Shown piece after piece: positions 14,548-22,348 of a stretch of DNA of 23,510 nt. This DNA comes from Stenotrophomonas_A sp036403795. Its GTDB lineage: Bacteria; Pseudomonadota; Gammaproteobacteria; Xanthomonadales; Xanthomonadaceae. Both the position numbers and the translations under genes were made by a program. Below the pieces are notes generated by a model. The model made no database searches, was not told the origin of the DNA, and saw only the letters and a program-made list of their open reading frames with translations. The stretch is taken from positions 1-23,510 of the forward strand of contig DASWQJ010000249.1 of assembly GCA_036403795.1 (NCBI GenBank), in the 5' to 3' direction. Every line of letters starts with the position of its first letter. Position 1 is the stretch's first letter.

Positions 14548-15317
14548 GACAGCGCCAACGCCAGGTGGCGATCGGTGCCGGCGTGCACTTCAACCTGATG
14601 GTCGTGGCACGCCAACGCGTCGAACAGCGGCAGCATCGGCGCCATGATGTTGGCGGCGGCGTGGCGCGATAGCGCGCCGGATTCGTTCGGCGTCACACCG
14701 CCTTGTCGCCACTGCATTTGCAGTGCCGGGCCATCGCCGCTGCGTGAGAGCACCAAGGCGCCACCCAGCAGGCCCTCGCTCTGCGCCATCTCGCCCAGTG
14801 CCCCGGTGCCGCCGGCGTCGTAGGCCACCAGCAGCACGGCTTCTGCCCCATCGGCCAGCTGCCCCAGCGCTTCGATCAAGCCCTGGGCAAAGCTGGCGCG
14901 GTAAGCGCTGATCGCGGTGGCCGGCGCCAATGCACCGGCGCCAATCGTCCAGTACCCGGCGGCGGCGTTGTGCACCGAGTTGTGGAAACGCGTCGGCGAC
15001 ATCGACTGAGGCTCGCTGGCGAGTGTGCGGCACATGTAGTCGGTGATCGCCAGGTCGCCATGGGTGGAGGCGAACACCGAGGGCAAGGTGGCAGGATCGC
15101 GCCCCGCTGCCTCGCAAGCGGCCAAGGCCACTTCCAGGGCAACGGCCACGCTGTCGGGCACGCGCCGGCGCTCATTTGCGGCCAACAGGCGCGGCGCCGG
15201 CCGCGGCGGGGTCTGAACCAGCCCCGCAGTGCCCTGGGCGAACTGCTGCGCGTGCGCCCAGTCGGGCAGCCCGTGGGTCCAGAAGCCGACGCCTTCGATG
15301 CGTGCCTGCAAGCTCAT
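14544..15317 (-). CDS. Ketosynthase-like chain-length factor
   Basis: A 257-residue protein related to the beta-ketoacyl-synthase N-terminal domain (chain-length-factor type, PF13723-like). Segments such as VFASTHGDLAITDYMCRTLA and SPTRFHNSVHNAAAGYWTIGAGA match this family. At the place of the active-site cysteine it has Tyr139 (ATAISAYRASF), and there is no C-terminal half with the two histidines. It therefore cannot condense by itself and probably forms a heterodimer with the ketosynthase, as in type II polyketide systems, to set chain length. Start and stop both overlap the neighbouring genes as ATGA, so equal production of KS and CLF is likely. Confidence 0.88.
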   Translation of the reverse strand: MSLQARIEGVGFWTHGLPDWAHAQQFAQGTAGLVQTPPRPAPRLLAANERRRVPDSVAVALEVALAACEAAGRDPATLPSVFASTHGDLAITDYMCRTLASEPQSMSPTRFHNSVHNAAAGYWTIGAGALAPATAISAYRASFAQGLIEALGQLADGAEAVLLVAYDAGGTGALGEMAQSEGLLGGALVLSRSGDGPALQMQWRQGGVTPNESGALSRHAAANIMAPMLPLFDALACHDHQVEVHAGTDRHLALALS

Positions 15318-16504
15318 GCGCGGGCAAACAACAACGTGCAGTTGTTGCCCCCGAAGCCGAATGAGTTGTTCATGGCGTAATCGATGCGCCGCGCGGCGGG
15401 TTCGAACCGAATTTGTGGCCCGCAGGCGGGATCGGGCTCGCGGCTGTTGAGCGTGCCGGGCAGCAGACCTTCGCGCAAGGCGAGCAGGGCGATCGCCGAT
15501 TCGACGATGCCCGCCGCACCCAGCGTATGGCCGGTCCAGCCCTTCGTGCTGCTGGCATGCAGCGTATCGGTGAACAGGTCGGCCACGGCGGCGGCCTCGA
15601 CGCTGTCGTTCGCAGGCGTGGCAGTGCCATGCAGGTTCAGGTAGCCGACCTGGGCGGCATCGATGCCGCCACGCGCCAGGGCCTGTGCCATCGCCAACTT
15701 GGCGCCCCGGCCCTGGGGATGCGGCGCGGACATGTGGTGGGCATCGCTGGACTCGCCATAACCGGCCAACCAGGCCACTGGCGCCTCGGCGTCGCGTTCC
15801 AGCAAGGCGTAGCCGCCCGCCTCGCCCAACGACAGGCCGCGCCGCTGCGCATCGAAGGGCTTGCAGGGCTCGTCGGACACCAGTTGCAGCGAATGGAAAC
15901 CAAACAGCACGCTGCCGCACAGCGTGTCCACGCCGCCGACCAGGACCGCATCGGCCAGGCCCATGGCCATCAGGCGCGCCGCTTGTGCGAATACCTTGGC
16001 GCTGGACGAACAAGCAGTCGCCACGGTGACGCACGGACCCATCAGCCCGGTGGCCGCCTGCACGAACAGCCCTAGCGAATGCGGCGTATGCAGGCGCGGA
16101 CGCGCCAGATCGGCGGGGAAATGCGCTTGGCCTTCGGCGTCGTGGTCCAGCCGGGCGTAGGCCTCTTCGCTGGCGCCGATGCTGGAGGTGGAGGTGCCCA
16201 GCACCACCGCGATGCGATCGGCCCCATGACGGGCAACGGCGGCGGCCAACGCCTGTGGCAGACCATCTTGCTGCAAGGCGTGCCAGGCCAGGCGGTGGTT
16301 GCGGGATTCCCACTCGCCCAGCGGCGCCGGCAACGGCAGTTGCTCCAGCGCATCGACGCGGCCGATCCAGCAATCCAGCGGGGCCTGGCCAAAATCGTTG
16401 CGGCGCAGGCCGCTGCGTTGGGCCTGCAGGCCCTGGAGTTGCGCTGCCAACCCGGCGCCCAACGCGGTGGTGGCAGTGAAAGCGGTGATGGCGAGGGGCG
16501 CCAT
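15314..16504 (-). CDS. Beta-ketoacyl-ACP synthase (aryl polyene ketosynthase)
   Basis: A 396-residue FabF-like ketosynthase. The catalytic triad is complete: Cys165 in TVATACSSSAK, His292 in NLHGTATPAND and His326 in GHTLGAAG, with Lys321 and the C-terminal NNSFGFGGNN loop. It condenses malonyl-ACP units onto the hydroxybenzoyl or growing polyene chain. The frame continues upstream to 16660 with further Met codons at 16591. These residues are low-complexity, and a TATACT box (16565-16570) lies within them, so the Met at 16504 is chosen. It is the first gene of a minus-strand operon with the chain-length factor and glycosyltransferase. Other aryl polyene clusters have two or more full ketosynthases; only one is present here. 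Confidence 0.94.
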   Translation of the reverse strand: MAPLAITAFTATTALGAGLAAQLQGLQAQRSGLRRNDFGQAPLDCWIGRVDALEQLPLPAPLGEWESRNHRLAWHALQQDGLPQALAAAVARHGADRIAVVLGTSTSSIGASEEAYARLDHDAEGQAHFPADLARPRLHTPHSLGLFVQAATGLMGPCVTVATACSSSAKVFAQAARLMAMGLADAVLVGGVDTLCGSVLFGFHSLQLVSDEPCKPFDAQRRGLSLGEAGGYALLERDAEAPVAWLAGYGESSDAHHMSAPHPQGRGAKLAMAQALARGGIDAAQVGYLNLHGTATPANDSVEAAAVADLFTDTLHASSTKGWTGHTLGAAGIVESAIALLALREGLLPGTLNSREPDPACGPQIRFEPAARRIDYAMNNSFGFGGNNCTLLFARA

Positions 16505-16564
16505 GCGGGGCGACGGCTGCGCTGGCTTCAAGCTCGATTCCGGGAACTTCACGAATTGGCCGCG

Positions 16565-16570
16565 AGTATA
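16565..16570 (-). promoter_or_regulatory. Candidate -10 box of the KS operon
   Basis: TATACT on the minus strand matches the sigma-70 -10 consensus in five of six bases. Transcription would start near 16558, giving a leader of about 54 nt to the ATG at 16504. No strong -35 is seen at the right distance. Confidence 0.45.
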
Positions 16571-16634
16571 CGGGGGGGCGGTGGAGGCCATGTGCGGGCG
16601 CCGCTTGATGAACCTAAACGGCGTCACAGCCCGG

Positions 16635-16658
16635 CCAGCGGCTGGCGAAGCTTTCGCC
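16635..16658. repeat. Two overlapping palindromes, possible operator
   Basis: GCCAGC-G-GCTGGC (16635-16646... axis at 16640) overlaps GGCGAA-GCT-TTCGCC (16644-16658). Both are perfect. They lie between the minus-strand KS operon and the plus-strand ycgL-like gene, upstream of both. There is no T-run beyond them, so an operator is more likely than a terminator. Confidence 0.4.
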
Positions 16659-16725
16659 AATGACGGGTTTCCGACACAATTCCAGCACTCCCCCTTATTC
16701 CGCTGGGCGTTTCCCGCCCGCGCGC

Positions 16726-16989
16726 ATGCAAGCCTACGTATACAAAAGCCAACGCAAACAGGACACCTACGTCTACCTCGCCACCCGCGATGCCTTTGAT
16801 GCGTTGCCGGACACGTTGCAGGCGCAGCTGGCGCCCTTGGTCTTCGTGCTGGAAGTGACGCTTACCCCCGAGCGCCGCCTGGCGCGGGTGGACGTGGAGG
16901 CCGTGCGCCGGCAATTGGTCGAGTGCGGTTTCTTCCTGCAGCTTCCCCCGCCGCCACCGGGCACCACGCCGGGGCGCCTCGATGACTGA
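16726..16989 (+). CDS. YcgL domain protein
   Basis: An 87-residue small protein of the YcgL family. It shows the family pattern: an N-terminal AYVYKSQRKQDTYVYLATRD strand pair, FDALPDTLQAQL, LVFVLEVTLTPERRLARVDVEAVRRQLVECGFFLQLPPPP and the usual length (about 90-100). The biochemical role of YcgL proteins is not well established. The start at 16726 matches the start of family similarity; a longer frame from 16660 adds unrelated residues. The gene overlaps the next one by 8 bases, so the two are probably translated together. Confidence 0.9.
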   Translation: MQAYVYKSQRKQDTYVYLATRDAFDALPDTLQAQLAPLVFVLEVTLTPERRLARVDVEAVRRQLVECGFFLQLPPPPPGTTPGRLDD

Positions 16990-19900
16990 TCCGGTGCTGC
17001 GCGCGCGGCTGGTTCCGATCGCCCTGGGCGCCGGCGTGGTGTTGTCCCTGTTGGCGGGTATCGGCGGCCTGGCCGCTGCCATCGGCCTGTGGCTGGCGCA
17101 GCCGGCCTTCGCGCTGGGCGTGTCGTGGGCGCGCCGGTCGCGCGCAGTGCCCGCTGGCCCGTGGCAGCCGCGCACCCTGTTGCCGGACATCGCAGCGTTG
17201 GCCGGTCTATGGGCCGGCGGCGCGGCGTTGGTGGCGCTGCTGGTGGCCTGGCCGTTGGCCGCGCTGCGCGATAGCGGCAGCCTGTCGGCGGTGCTGGTAC
17301 TGAGTGTGGCCATCAGTGCGGCCTTGCTGGGTCTGTGGCGTACCTGGCCCGCCTGGCAGGACCTGGAGCGCGAGGGCGGCACCTTGCGCGCGCAATGGCA
17401 GCGCCTGGGCGGCCGCGAACTGCATGCGTGGCGCGGGCTGGCCGTGGCGTGCAGCGTGCTGGCGATCTGCGCGGTCGGCGTGGTGCTGGCCTGGCCGGAC
17501 CTGGTAACGGGCACCACCCGGTGGGGCCTGGCCGTGCTGGCAGCAGGGCTGGCGCCGGGATTGCACTGGTTGGTGCAGCGCCTGCCCGTTGCCGCGCCCC
17601 TGGGCTCGGTGGCCGCCGCGCCCCTGGCGAGCGAACTGCTGGCCGCGACCGTCGAGGCCACGCCGCTGGAGCACCTGCCCCGGCATGAATGGGTGCCGGC
17701 GCTGTACGAAGCCGCACGCGGCGGCCGCGTCGATCGCGCCATGCAATTGCTGGAAGCCGGCGCCGACGCCCACGCACTGCCGGCCCAGGACTGGCGCGAC
17801 CAGCGCAGCCTGGCCGTACTGGCGGCGGTGTTGCCCGACCTGCGCCTGCTGCGTGAACTCATCGTGCGCCGGGTGGATCTCAATGCCGCCCATCGCGGCA
17901 TGACGCCCCTGTTGGCAGCCACGCGCGACAGCTGGCACGGCCGTCCCGATGCGGTGATGACCCTGCTGGCCAACGGTGCCGATCCGCGGGTCACCGATGC
18001 CGAAGGCAACAGCCCGCTGCATCACGCCGTGCGCAGCTCCGATCCCGGCGTGGCCGCGCTGCTGCGCGATGCCGCCGCCGAAATCGATGCCCTCAACGCC
18101 GACGGTTTCTCGCCCCTGGCCATGGCCTGCCAGGCCGGCAGCTGGCGACTGGCGCGCTTCCTGCTTGAGCGCGGCGCCAAGCCTGAGCCGGCCGACGGCA
18201 GCCCGGTGCTGCTGGCGGCCGCCGGAACCGAAGAAGACGATCCGGCCGGCGTGCAGTTACTGCTCAAGCACAAGGCGCGCATCGATGCGCGCGACCGGCA
18301 TCGCCGCAGCGCCCTGCACGTGGCGGCGCTGGCCGGCCACAGCGACATCGTGGAGGTCTTGCTGGGCGCCGGGGCCAACCTGGATGCGCGCGACCTGCTG
18401 GGGCGCACGCCATTCCTGGAAGCGGCGCGCACCGCGCGGGCAGCCGTGCTGGAACAACTGTTGTCGCGCAAGGCCGACTTCACCGCCGTGGATAGCGACG
18501 GGCGCAATGCCGTGCTGCTGGCCAGCGCCGCCGATCAAGCGTCGGCCGCGCTGATCCAGCGCCTGCTCGACCTCGGCCTGCCGGCCGACCAGGCCGACCA
18601 TGCCGGCCGACGCGCGGCGGACTTTGCTGCCGACCCCCGCCGATGGAGCATCGTCGCCTTGCTCGACCCGCAATATCCGCTGCCCTCGGTGGTGACCGAT
18701 GCGCGGCTGGACCATGAAAGTGAATCCGAAGGCCTGCCGCCGCCGGACCGTCCCCCGCTGATCCTGCTGCGCGAAGGGCTGCAACTGGGCCGCAGCGAGG
18801 GCCTGGCCGCCCTGGCACGGTTGTGCGGCGCCGCCGAGCTGGGCGAACTGCTGCACGACCCGCACCTGGCACTCAATCCCGAGGCGGTGGACTGGCTGCT
18901 GCGCCATGGCGCCGAACCGGAGATACGCGATGCCTGTGGGGACGTGCCGATGTTCGCGCTGCTCTCGCGCGGCATCGATGCGATGCCCACCGTGCAGGTC
19001 CTGTTGCGCCACGGTGTTTCTCCGGCCGGCGCCGGCGGCCTGACCCGGTTCCTGTCGGCCTGCGTGCAGCACGACAGTGCATCGCGGGGCCTGGAACACT
19101 TCGCGATGGAACTGCTCGAGCGTGGCGCCGATCCATTCGCCCATCCGGCAGTGGGCGATCCGCCGCTGTCGTTGGCGGTGCGCCTGGGCTGGCTGCGCCT
19201 GCAACAGGCACTGCTGGAACGCGGAATTGATCGCGAGGCGCGCGACAGCCATGGCATGACGGCGCTGCACCTGGCCACCGCGCTGGGCCGCGAGGCCTCG
19301 CTCAAGTTGTTGGTGATGCAGGGCGCCTCACCGGATGCACGCGCCGCCGATGGCCAGACGCCGCTTGGCGTGGCGTTGTCGATTGGCCGTCGCGACCTGG
19401 CCGATTGGCTGGATTGGCGCGTATGGCCGCTACCGCGTCGCGCGCTGCGCGCCGCCGACGTGCCGGCCGCCGCCACTCGCGGCGATGCCGATGCCGTGCG
19501 TCGCCTGATCGACCTGGGCCTGCCGGTCGATGCCGTCGATGCGCAAGGCTGCACCGCGCTGTTGCGTGCGGCCGGCAGTGGCCACGCCGCCGTGGTGGAT
19601 CTCTGCCTGGCGCGCGGCGGCGATCCGCAACACGCCGCGGCCAGTGGCGCCACGCCGCTGTCGGCGGCGGTGAGCATGCGCCAGACCGATATCGTGGTGG
19701 CCCTGCTCGATGCCGGTGCCCGCATCGAACATCGCCTGCCCGGCGGTGTCACCGTGCTGATGCTGGCCGCCGCGCTGGGCCTGCCGGATATCGCGGCCCG
19801 CCTGCTGGCCGCCGGAGCGGACGTGCACGCCGGCGACGCGCAGGACCTGGCGCCGCTGCACTGCGCGGCGTTGTACGGGTTCACTGCGCGCGACCGCAGC

Positions 19901-20311
19901 CGCCTGCTGGCATTGCTCGATACGTTGTTGCTGGCGGGTGCCGATCCCGAACGCATGGCTGCCGGCAAGGTCAGCCCCCTGCTGCTGCTGTTGGGCGCAC
20001 GCGCCGAACCCGGCACCGGTTGTGACGAACAGATCGTGCTGGCCGGCGTGGAGCGCCTGCTCGACGAGGGCGTATCGCTGGACGTGCAGGATCCGCGTGG
20101 TTTCGGTCCGCTGCACCTGGCGGCGTTGCACGGTCTGCCGTTGTTGGTGCAGCGTTTGTTGCGCGCTGGCGCCGACCCGGATCGCCGCGACGGCTTGAAC
20201 CGTACCCCGCGCGAGATCGCGATCATGCGCGGCTTCGTGGACGTCGCCGGCCAGTTCGAACCGGCGGTACCGGGCGTGTCCTCGATGGCGCGGTTCCTGC
20301 GCGAGAACTGA
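16982..20311 (+). CDS. Large membrane-anchored ankyrin-repeat protein
   Basis: A 1109-residue protein with two parts. Residues 1-200 contain five or six hydrophobic segments (about 11-40, perhaps a hairpin; 67-94; 100-120; 151-171; 181-200). Residues from about 234 to 1090 are a long series of ankyrin-type helix-turn-helix repeats, roughly twenty including degenerate ones. Clear ones are SPLHHAVRSSDPGVAALL, SALHVAALAGHSDIVEVLLGAGANLDARD, TALHLATALGREASLKLLVMQGASPDARA and GPLHLAALHGLPLLVQRLLRAGADPDRRD. An interruption at about 565-600 (acidic and proline-rich) divides the array in two. Ankyrin arrays bind proteins; no catalytic domain is seen. The partner and the side of the membrane are unknown, because the helix count is uncertain. 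The start overlaps the ycgL-like stop. Related proteins occur in Xanthomonadaceae. Confidence 0.9.
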   Translation: MTDPVLRARLVPIALGAGVVLSLLAGIGGLAAAIGLWLAQPAFALGVSWARRSRAVPAGPWQPRTLLPDIAALAGLWAGGAALVALLVAWPLAALRDSGSLSAVLVLSVAISAALLGLWRTWPAWQDLEREGGTLRAQWQRLGGRELHAWRGLAVACSVLAICAVGVVLAWPDLVTGTTRWGLAVLAAGLAPGLHWLVQRLPVAAPLGSVAAAPLASELLAATVEATPLEHLPRHEWVPALYEAARGGRVDRAMQLLEAGADAHALPAQDWRDQRSLAVLAAVLPDLRLLRELIVRRVDLNAAHRGMTPLLAATRDSWHGRPDAVMTLLANGADPRVTDAEGNSPLHHAVRSSDPGVAALLRDAAAEIDALNADGFSPLAMACQAGSWRLARFLLERGAKPEPADGSPVLLAAAGTEEDDPAGVQLLLKHKARIDARDRHRRSALHVAALAGHSDIVEVLLGAGANLDARDLLGRTPFLEAARTARAAVLEQLLSRKADFTAVDSDGRNAVLLASAADQASAALIQRLLDLGLPADQADHAGRRAADFAADPRRWSIVALLDPQYPLPSVVTDARLDHESESEGLPPPDRPPLILLREGLQLGRSEGLAALARLCGAAELGELLHDPHLALNPEAVDWLLRHGAEPEIRDACGDVPMFALLSRGIDAMPTVQVLLRHGVSPAGAGGLTRFLSACVQHDSASRGLEHFAMELLERGADPFAHPAVGDPPLSLAVRLGWLRLQQALLERGIDREARDSHGMTALHLATALGREASLKLLVMQGASPDARAADGQTPLGVALSIGRRDLADWLDWRVWPLPRRALRAADVPAAATRGDADAVRRLIDLGLPVDAVDAQGCTALLRAAGSGHAAVVDLCLARGGDPQHAAASGATPLSAAVSMRQTDIVVALLDAGARIEHRLPGGVTVLMLAAALGLPDIAARLLAAGADVHAGDAQDLAPLHCAALYGFTARDRSRLLALLDTLLLAGADPERMAAGKVSPLLLLLGARAEPGTGCDEQIVLAGVERLLDEGVSLDVQDPRGFGPLHLAALHGLPLLVQRLLRAGADPDRRDGLNRTPREIAIMRGFVDVAGQFEPAVPGVSSMARFLREN

Positions 20312-20346
20312 CCGGCCGAGGTACTGCACGCATCTGTTCGTGCGCA

Positions 20347-20385
20347 GCCGCAATCGCCCGCCGCAATCTCCTGCCGCAATCACCT
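20347..20385. repeat. 13-bp direct repeat, three copies
   Basis: The unit GCCGCAATCNCCY occurs at 20347-20359, 20360-20372 and 20373-20385 with exact 13-bp phasing; only positions 10 and 13 vary. It lies about 170-205 bp before the GH15 start. It may be an iteron-like regulator site or simple slippage. Confidence 0.75.
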
Positions 20386-20540
20386 GCGAAGCCTCACCGC
20401 TGAGCGGGTACTCGCCGACCGGCCCGCACCCTGCGTGATCCAGCGCACCGGGCCGAAGCGCTGACGGCCACCGCCTGATCCATGACAGCGCTGCATGCCG
20501 CGCTCACGGCGGCTCCGCCACACTGGCCGCTTTGCGATGC

Positions 20541-20545
20541 TGGAG
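20541..20545 (+). promoter_or_regulatory. Ribosome-binding site of GH15 gene
   Basis: TGGAG ends 6 nt before the ATG at 20552 and decides this start over in-frame ATG codons at 20537 and 20495. Confidence 0.5.
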
Positions 20546-20551
20546 CGATCC

Positions 20552-22348
20552 ATGAGTTCCCCCGGTGCGCGCATCGAGGACCACGCCATGCTGGGCAACT
20601 GCCGCAGCGCCGCGCTGGTCGACCGCGATGGCACGATCGACTGGCTGTGCCTGCCGCGTTTTGATTCCGATGCCGTGTTCGCCGCCTTGCTGGGCAATGA
20701 GGAGCATGGCTGCTGGCAGTTGGCCCCTGTCGATCCCTACCGCAGCCGCCGCCGTTATCGTGATGGCAGCCTGGTGTTGGAGACGACCTTCGATACCGAT
20801 GACGGGTCCGCGCAGCTGATCGACTTCATGGTCACCAGCCACGACGAAGAGGTCCACAGCCATCTGGTCCGCATCGTGCGTTGCACGCGCGGACACGTGC
20901 CGATGCGCATGCGCCTGTTGCTGCGCTTCAACTACGGCAGCGCGGTGCCGTGGGTCACGCGGATCGACGAGGGAATACAGGCGATCTGCGGACCGGACCG
21001 GATACTCATGCGCACGCCGCTCCCGCTGGAAGGCGAAGATCTGGCGACGGAGAGCCGCTTTTCGTTGCAAGAGGGCGAGCAGACCTGGTTCGTATTGGCC
21101 CACGGCATCTCGCATCATTCCGTCCCGCCGGCACTGGAGCCGATGCAGGCGCTGCGCGACACCGAGCAGTTCTGGGAGCAGTGGTCCTCGCGCTGTCGCC
21201 ATCGCGGGCCCTGGGAGGCGCAGGTCAAGCGTTCGCTGGTCGTGCTCAAGGGGTTGAGTTACCTGCCGACCGGCGCGATCGTGGCCGCGCCGACCACCTC
21301 GCTGCCGGAAAAACTGGGCGGTGAGCGCAACTGGGACTACCGCTACTGCTGGCTGCGCGACTCGGTGTTCACCCTGGTGGCGCTGATCACGGCGGGGTAC
21401 CACGACGAAGCCGAAGCCTTTCGCGACTGGCTGCGTCGAACGGTGGCCGGCTCACCGGAACAATTGCAGGCGCTGTATGGCATCTGGGGCGAGCGGCGAC
21501 TGCTGGAGTGGAGCGTGCCTTGGCTGCCGGGCTTCGAGGGTTCGGCGCCCGTCCGTGTAGGCAATGCGGCCGCAGGGCAGTTCCAACTGGATGTCTATGG
21601 CGAACTGATCGGCGCGTTCCATTACGCGCATACCCAGGGCGTGCCGCCGCCGCCGTGGGGCGATGACCTGCTGGCCGTATACCTGGAGCAGCTCGAGCAA
21701 CGCTGGCAGGCGCCGGACGAAGGCATCTGGGAGATCCGCGACACGCGCCGCCACTTCGTGCATTCCAAGGTGATGGCGTGGCTGGCGTTCGACTGCGGTG
21801 CACGCGAGGGTTTTGGCCACGCCAGCGCGGAACAGCGCGCACGTTGGCGCGCGCTGGCCGATCAAGTACGCGCCGAAGTGCTGGCGCAAGGCGTGCATCC
21901 CGATGGCTACTTCGTGCAGACCTATGGGTCGGACCGACTCGACGCGTCCTGCCTGCTGATCCCGTTGGTCGGCTTCTTGCCACCCGACGATCCGCGGGTG
22001 GCCGCCACCGCCGATGCGATCGCCGAGCGCCTGACCGTCGACGGGCTGGTGCAGCGTTATCGCGCCGACGACCAGGCCGATGGGCTGCCCGCGGGAGAGG
22101 GCGTGTTCGTGGCCTGCAGCTTCTGGTTGGTCGACAACTACACGTTGCTCGGTCGCTACGAGCAGGCACGCACGCTGTTCGAGCGGCTGGTGGGCCTGTG
22201 CAATGATGTGGGCCTGCTGGCGGAGGAATACGATCCGCGCAGTGGACGGATGTTGGGCAATTTTCCACAGGGCTATTCGCACGTAGCACTGGTCAACAGC
22301 GCACTGCGACTGCAAGGTCACTCCGGCGAAGAGGAAAGTCATCCATGA
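20552..22348 (+). CDS. GH15 family glucoamylase/trehalase-like hydrolase
   Basis: A 598-residue glycoside hydrolase of family 15. The N-terminal beta-domain starts with IEDHAMLGNCRSAALVDRDGTIDWLCLPRFDS, typical of bacterial members. The (alpha/alpha)6 catalytic domain shows NWDYRYCWLRDSVFTLVAL (260-278), LYGIWGERRLLEW, QLDVYGELIGAFHYA and EGIWEIRDTRRHFVHSKVMAWLAFDCG, with the likely general acid Glu394. The general base is expected in AEEYDP (Glu558 or Glu559). Bacterial relatives act on alpha-glucosides; several are trehalases. No signal peptide is present, so it acts in the cytoplasm. It overlaps zwf by ATGA, so glucose released here could pass, after phosphorylation, into the glucose-6-phosphate dehydrogenase step. 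The precise substrate is not decided. Confidence 0.93.
   Translation: MSSPGARIEDHAMLGNCRSAALVDRDGTIDWLCLPRFDSDAVFAALLGNEEHGCWQLAPVDPYRSRRRYRDGSLVLETTFDTDDGSAQLIDFMVTSHDEEVHSHLVRIVRCTRGHVPMRMRLLLRFNYGSAVPWVTRIDEGIQAICGPDRILMRTPLPLEGEDLATESRFSLQEGEQTWFVLAHGISHHSVPPALEPMQALRDTEQFWEQWSSRCRHRGPWEAQVKRSLVVLKGLSYLPTGAIVAAPTTSLPEKLGGERNWDYRYCWLRDSVFTLVALITAGYHDEAEAFRDWLRRTVAGSPEQLQALYGIWGERRLLEWSVPWLPGFEGSAPVRVGNAAAGQFQLDVYGELIGAFHYAHTQGVPPPPWGDDLLAVYLEQLEQRWQAPDEGIWEIRDTRRHFVHSKVMAWLAFDCGAREGFGHASAEQRARWRALADQVRAEVLAQGVHPDGYFVQTYGSDRLDASCLLIPLVGFLPPDDPRVAATADAIAERLTVDGLVQRYRADDQADGLPAGEGVFVACSFWLVDNYTLLGRYEQARTLFERLVGLCNDVGLLAEEYDPRSGRMLGNFPQGYSHVALVNSALRLQGHSGEEESHP
22331..22338 (+). promoter_or_regulatory. 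Ribosome-binding site of zwf
   Basis: GAGGAAAG lies at the 3' end of the GH15 coding region, 6 nt before the zwf ATG at 22345, and supports efficient reinitiation across the ATGA overlap. Confidence 0.65.

Larger units (their letters stand above)
20312..20551. other. Intergenic region with probable GH15-zwf promoter
   Basis: 240 bp after the ankyrin gene with no convincing gene and no terminator with a T-run. It contains the 13-bp triple repeat (20347-20385). The promoter of the following GH15-zwf unit should lie here, but no clear -35/-10 pair was recognised. Confidence 0.45.

Noticed and set aside
15318..16373. Upstream extension of the minus-strand chain-length-factor frame (to 16373)
   Set aside because: The extension is the shadow frame of the ketosynthase gene; the real start at 15317 overlaps the KS stop and begins family similarity.
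16505..16660. Longer ketosynthase start at 16591 or 16660
   Set aside because: The extra residues are low-complexity and contain a good -10 element; KS proteins start close to the Met at 16504.
20324..20347. Possible terminator hairpin after the ankyrin gene
   Set aside because: The stem GCACG/CGTGC is only 5 bp and no T-run follows.
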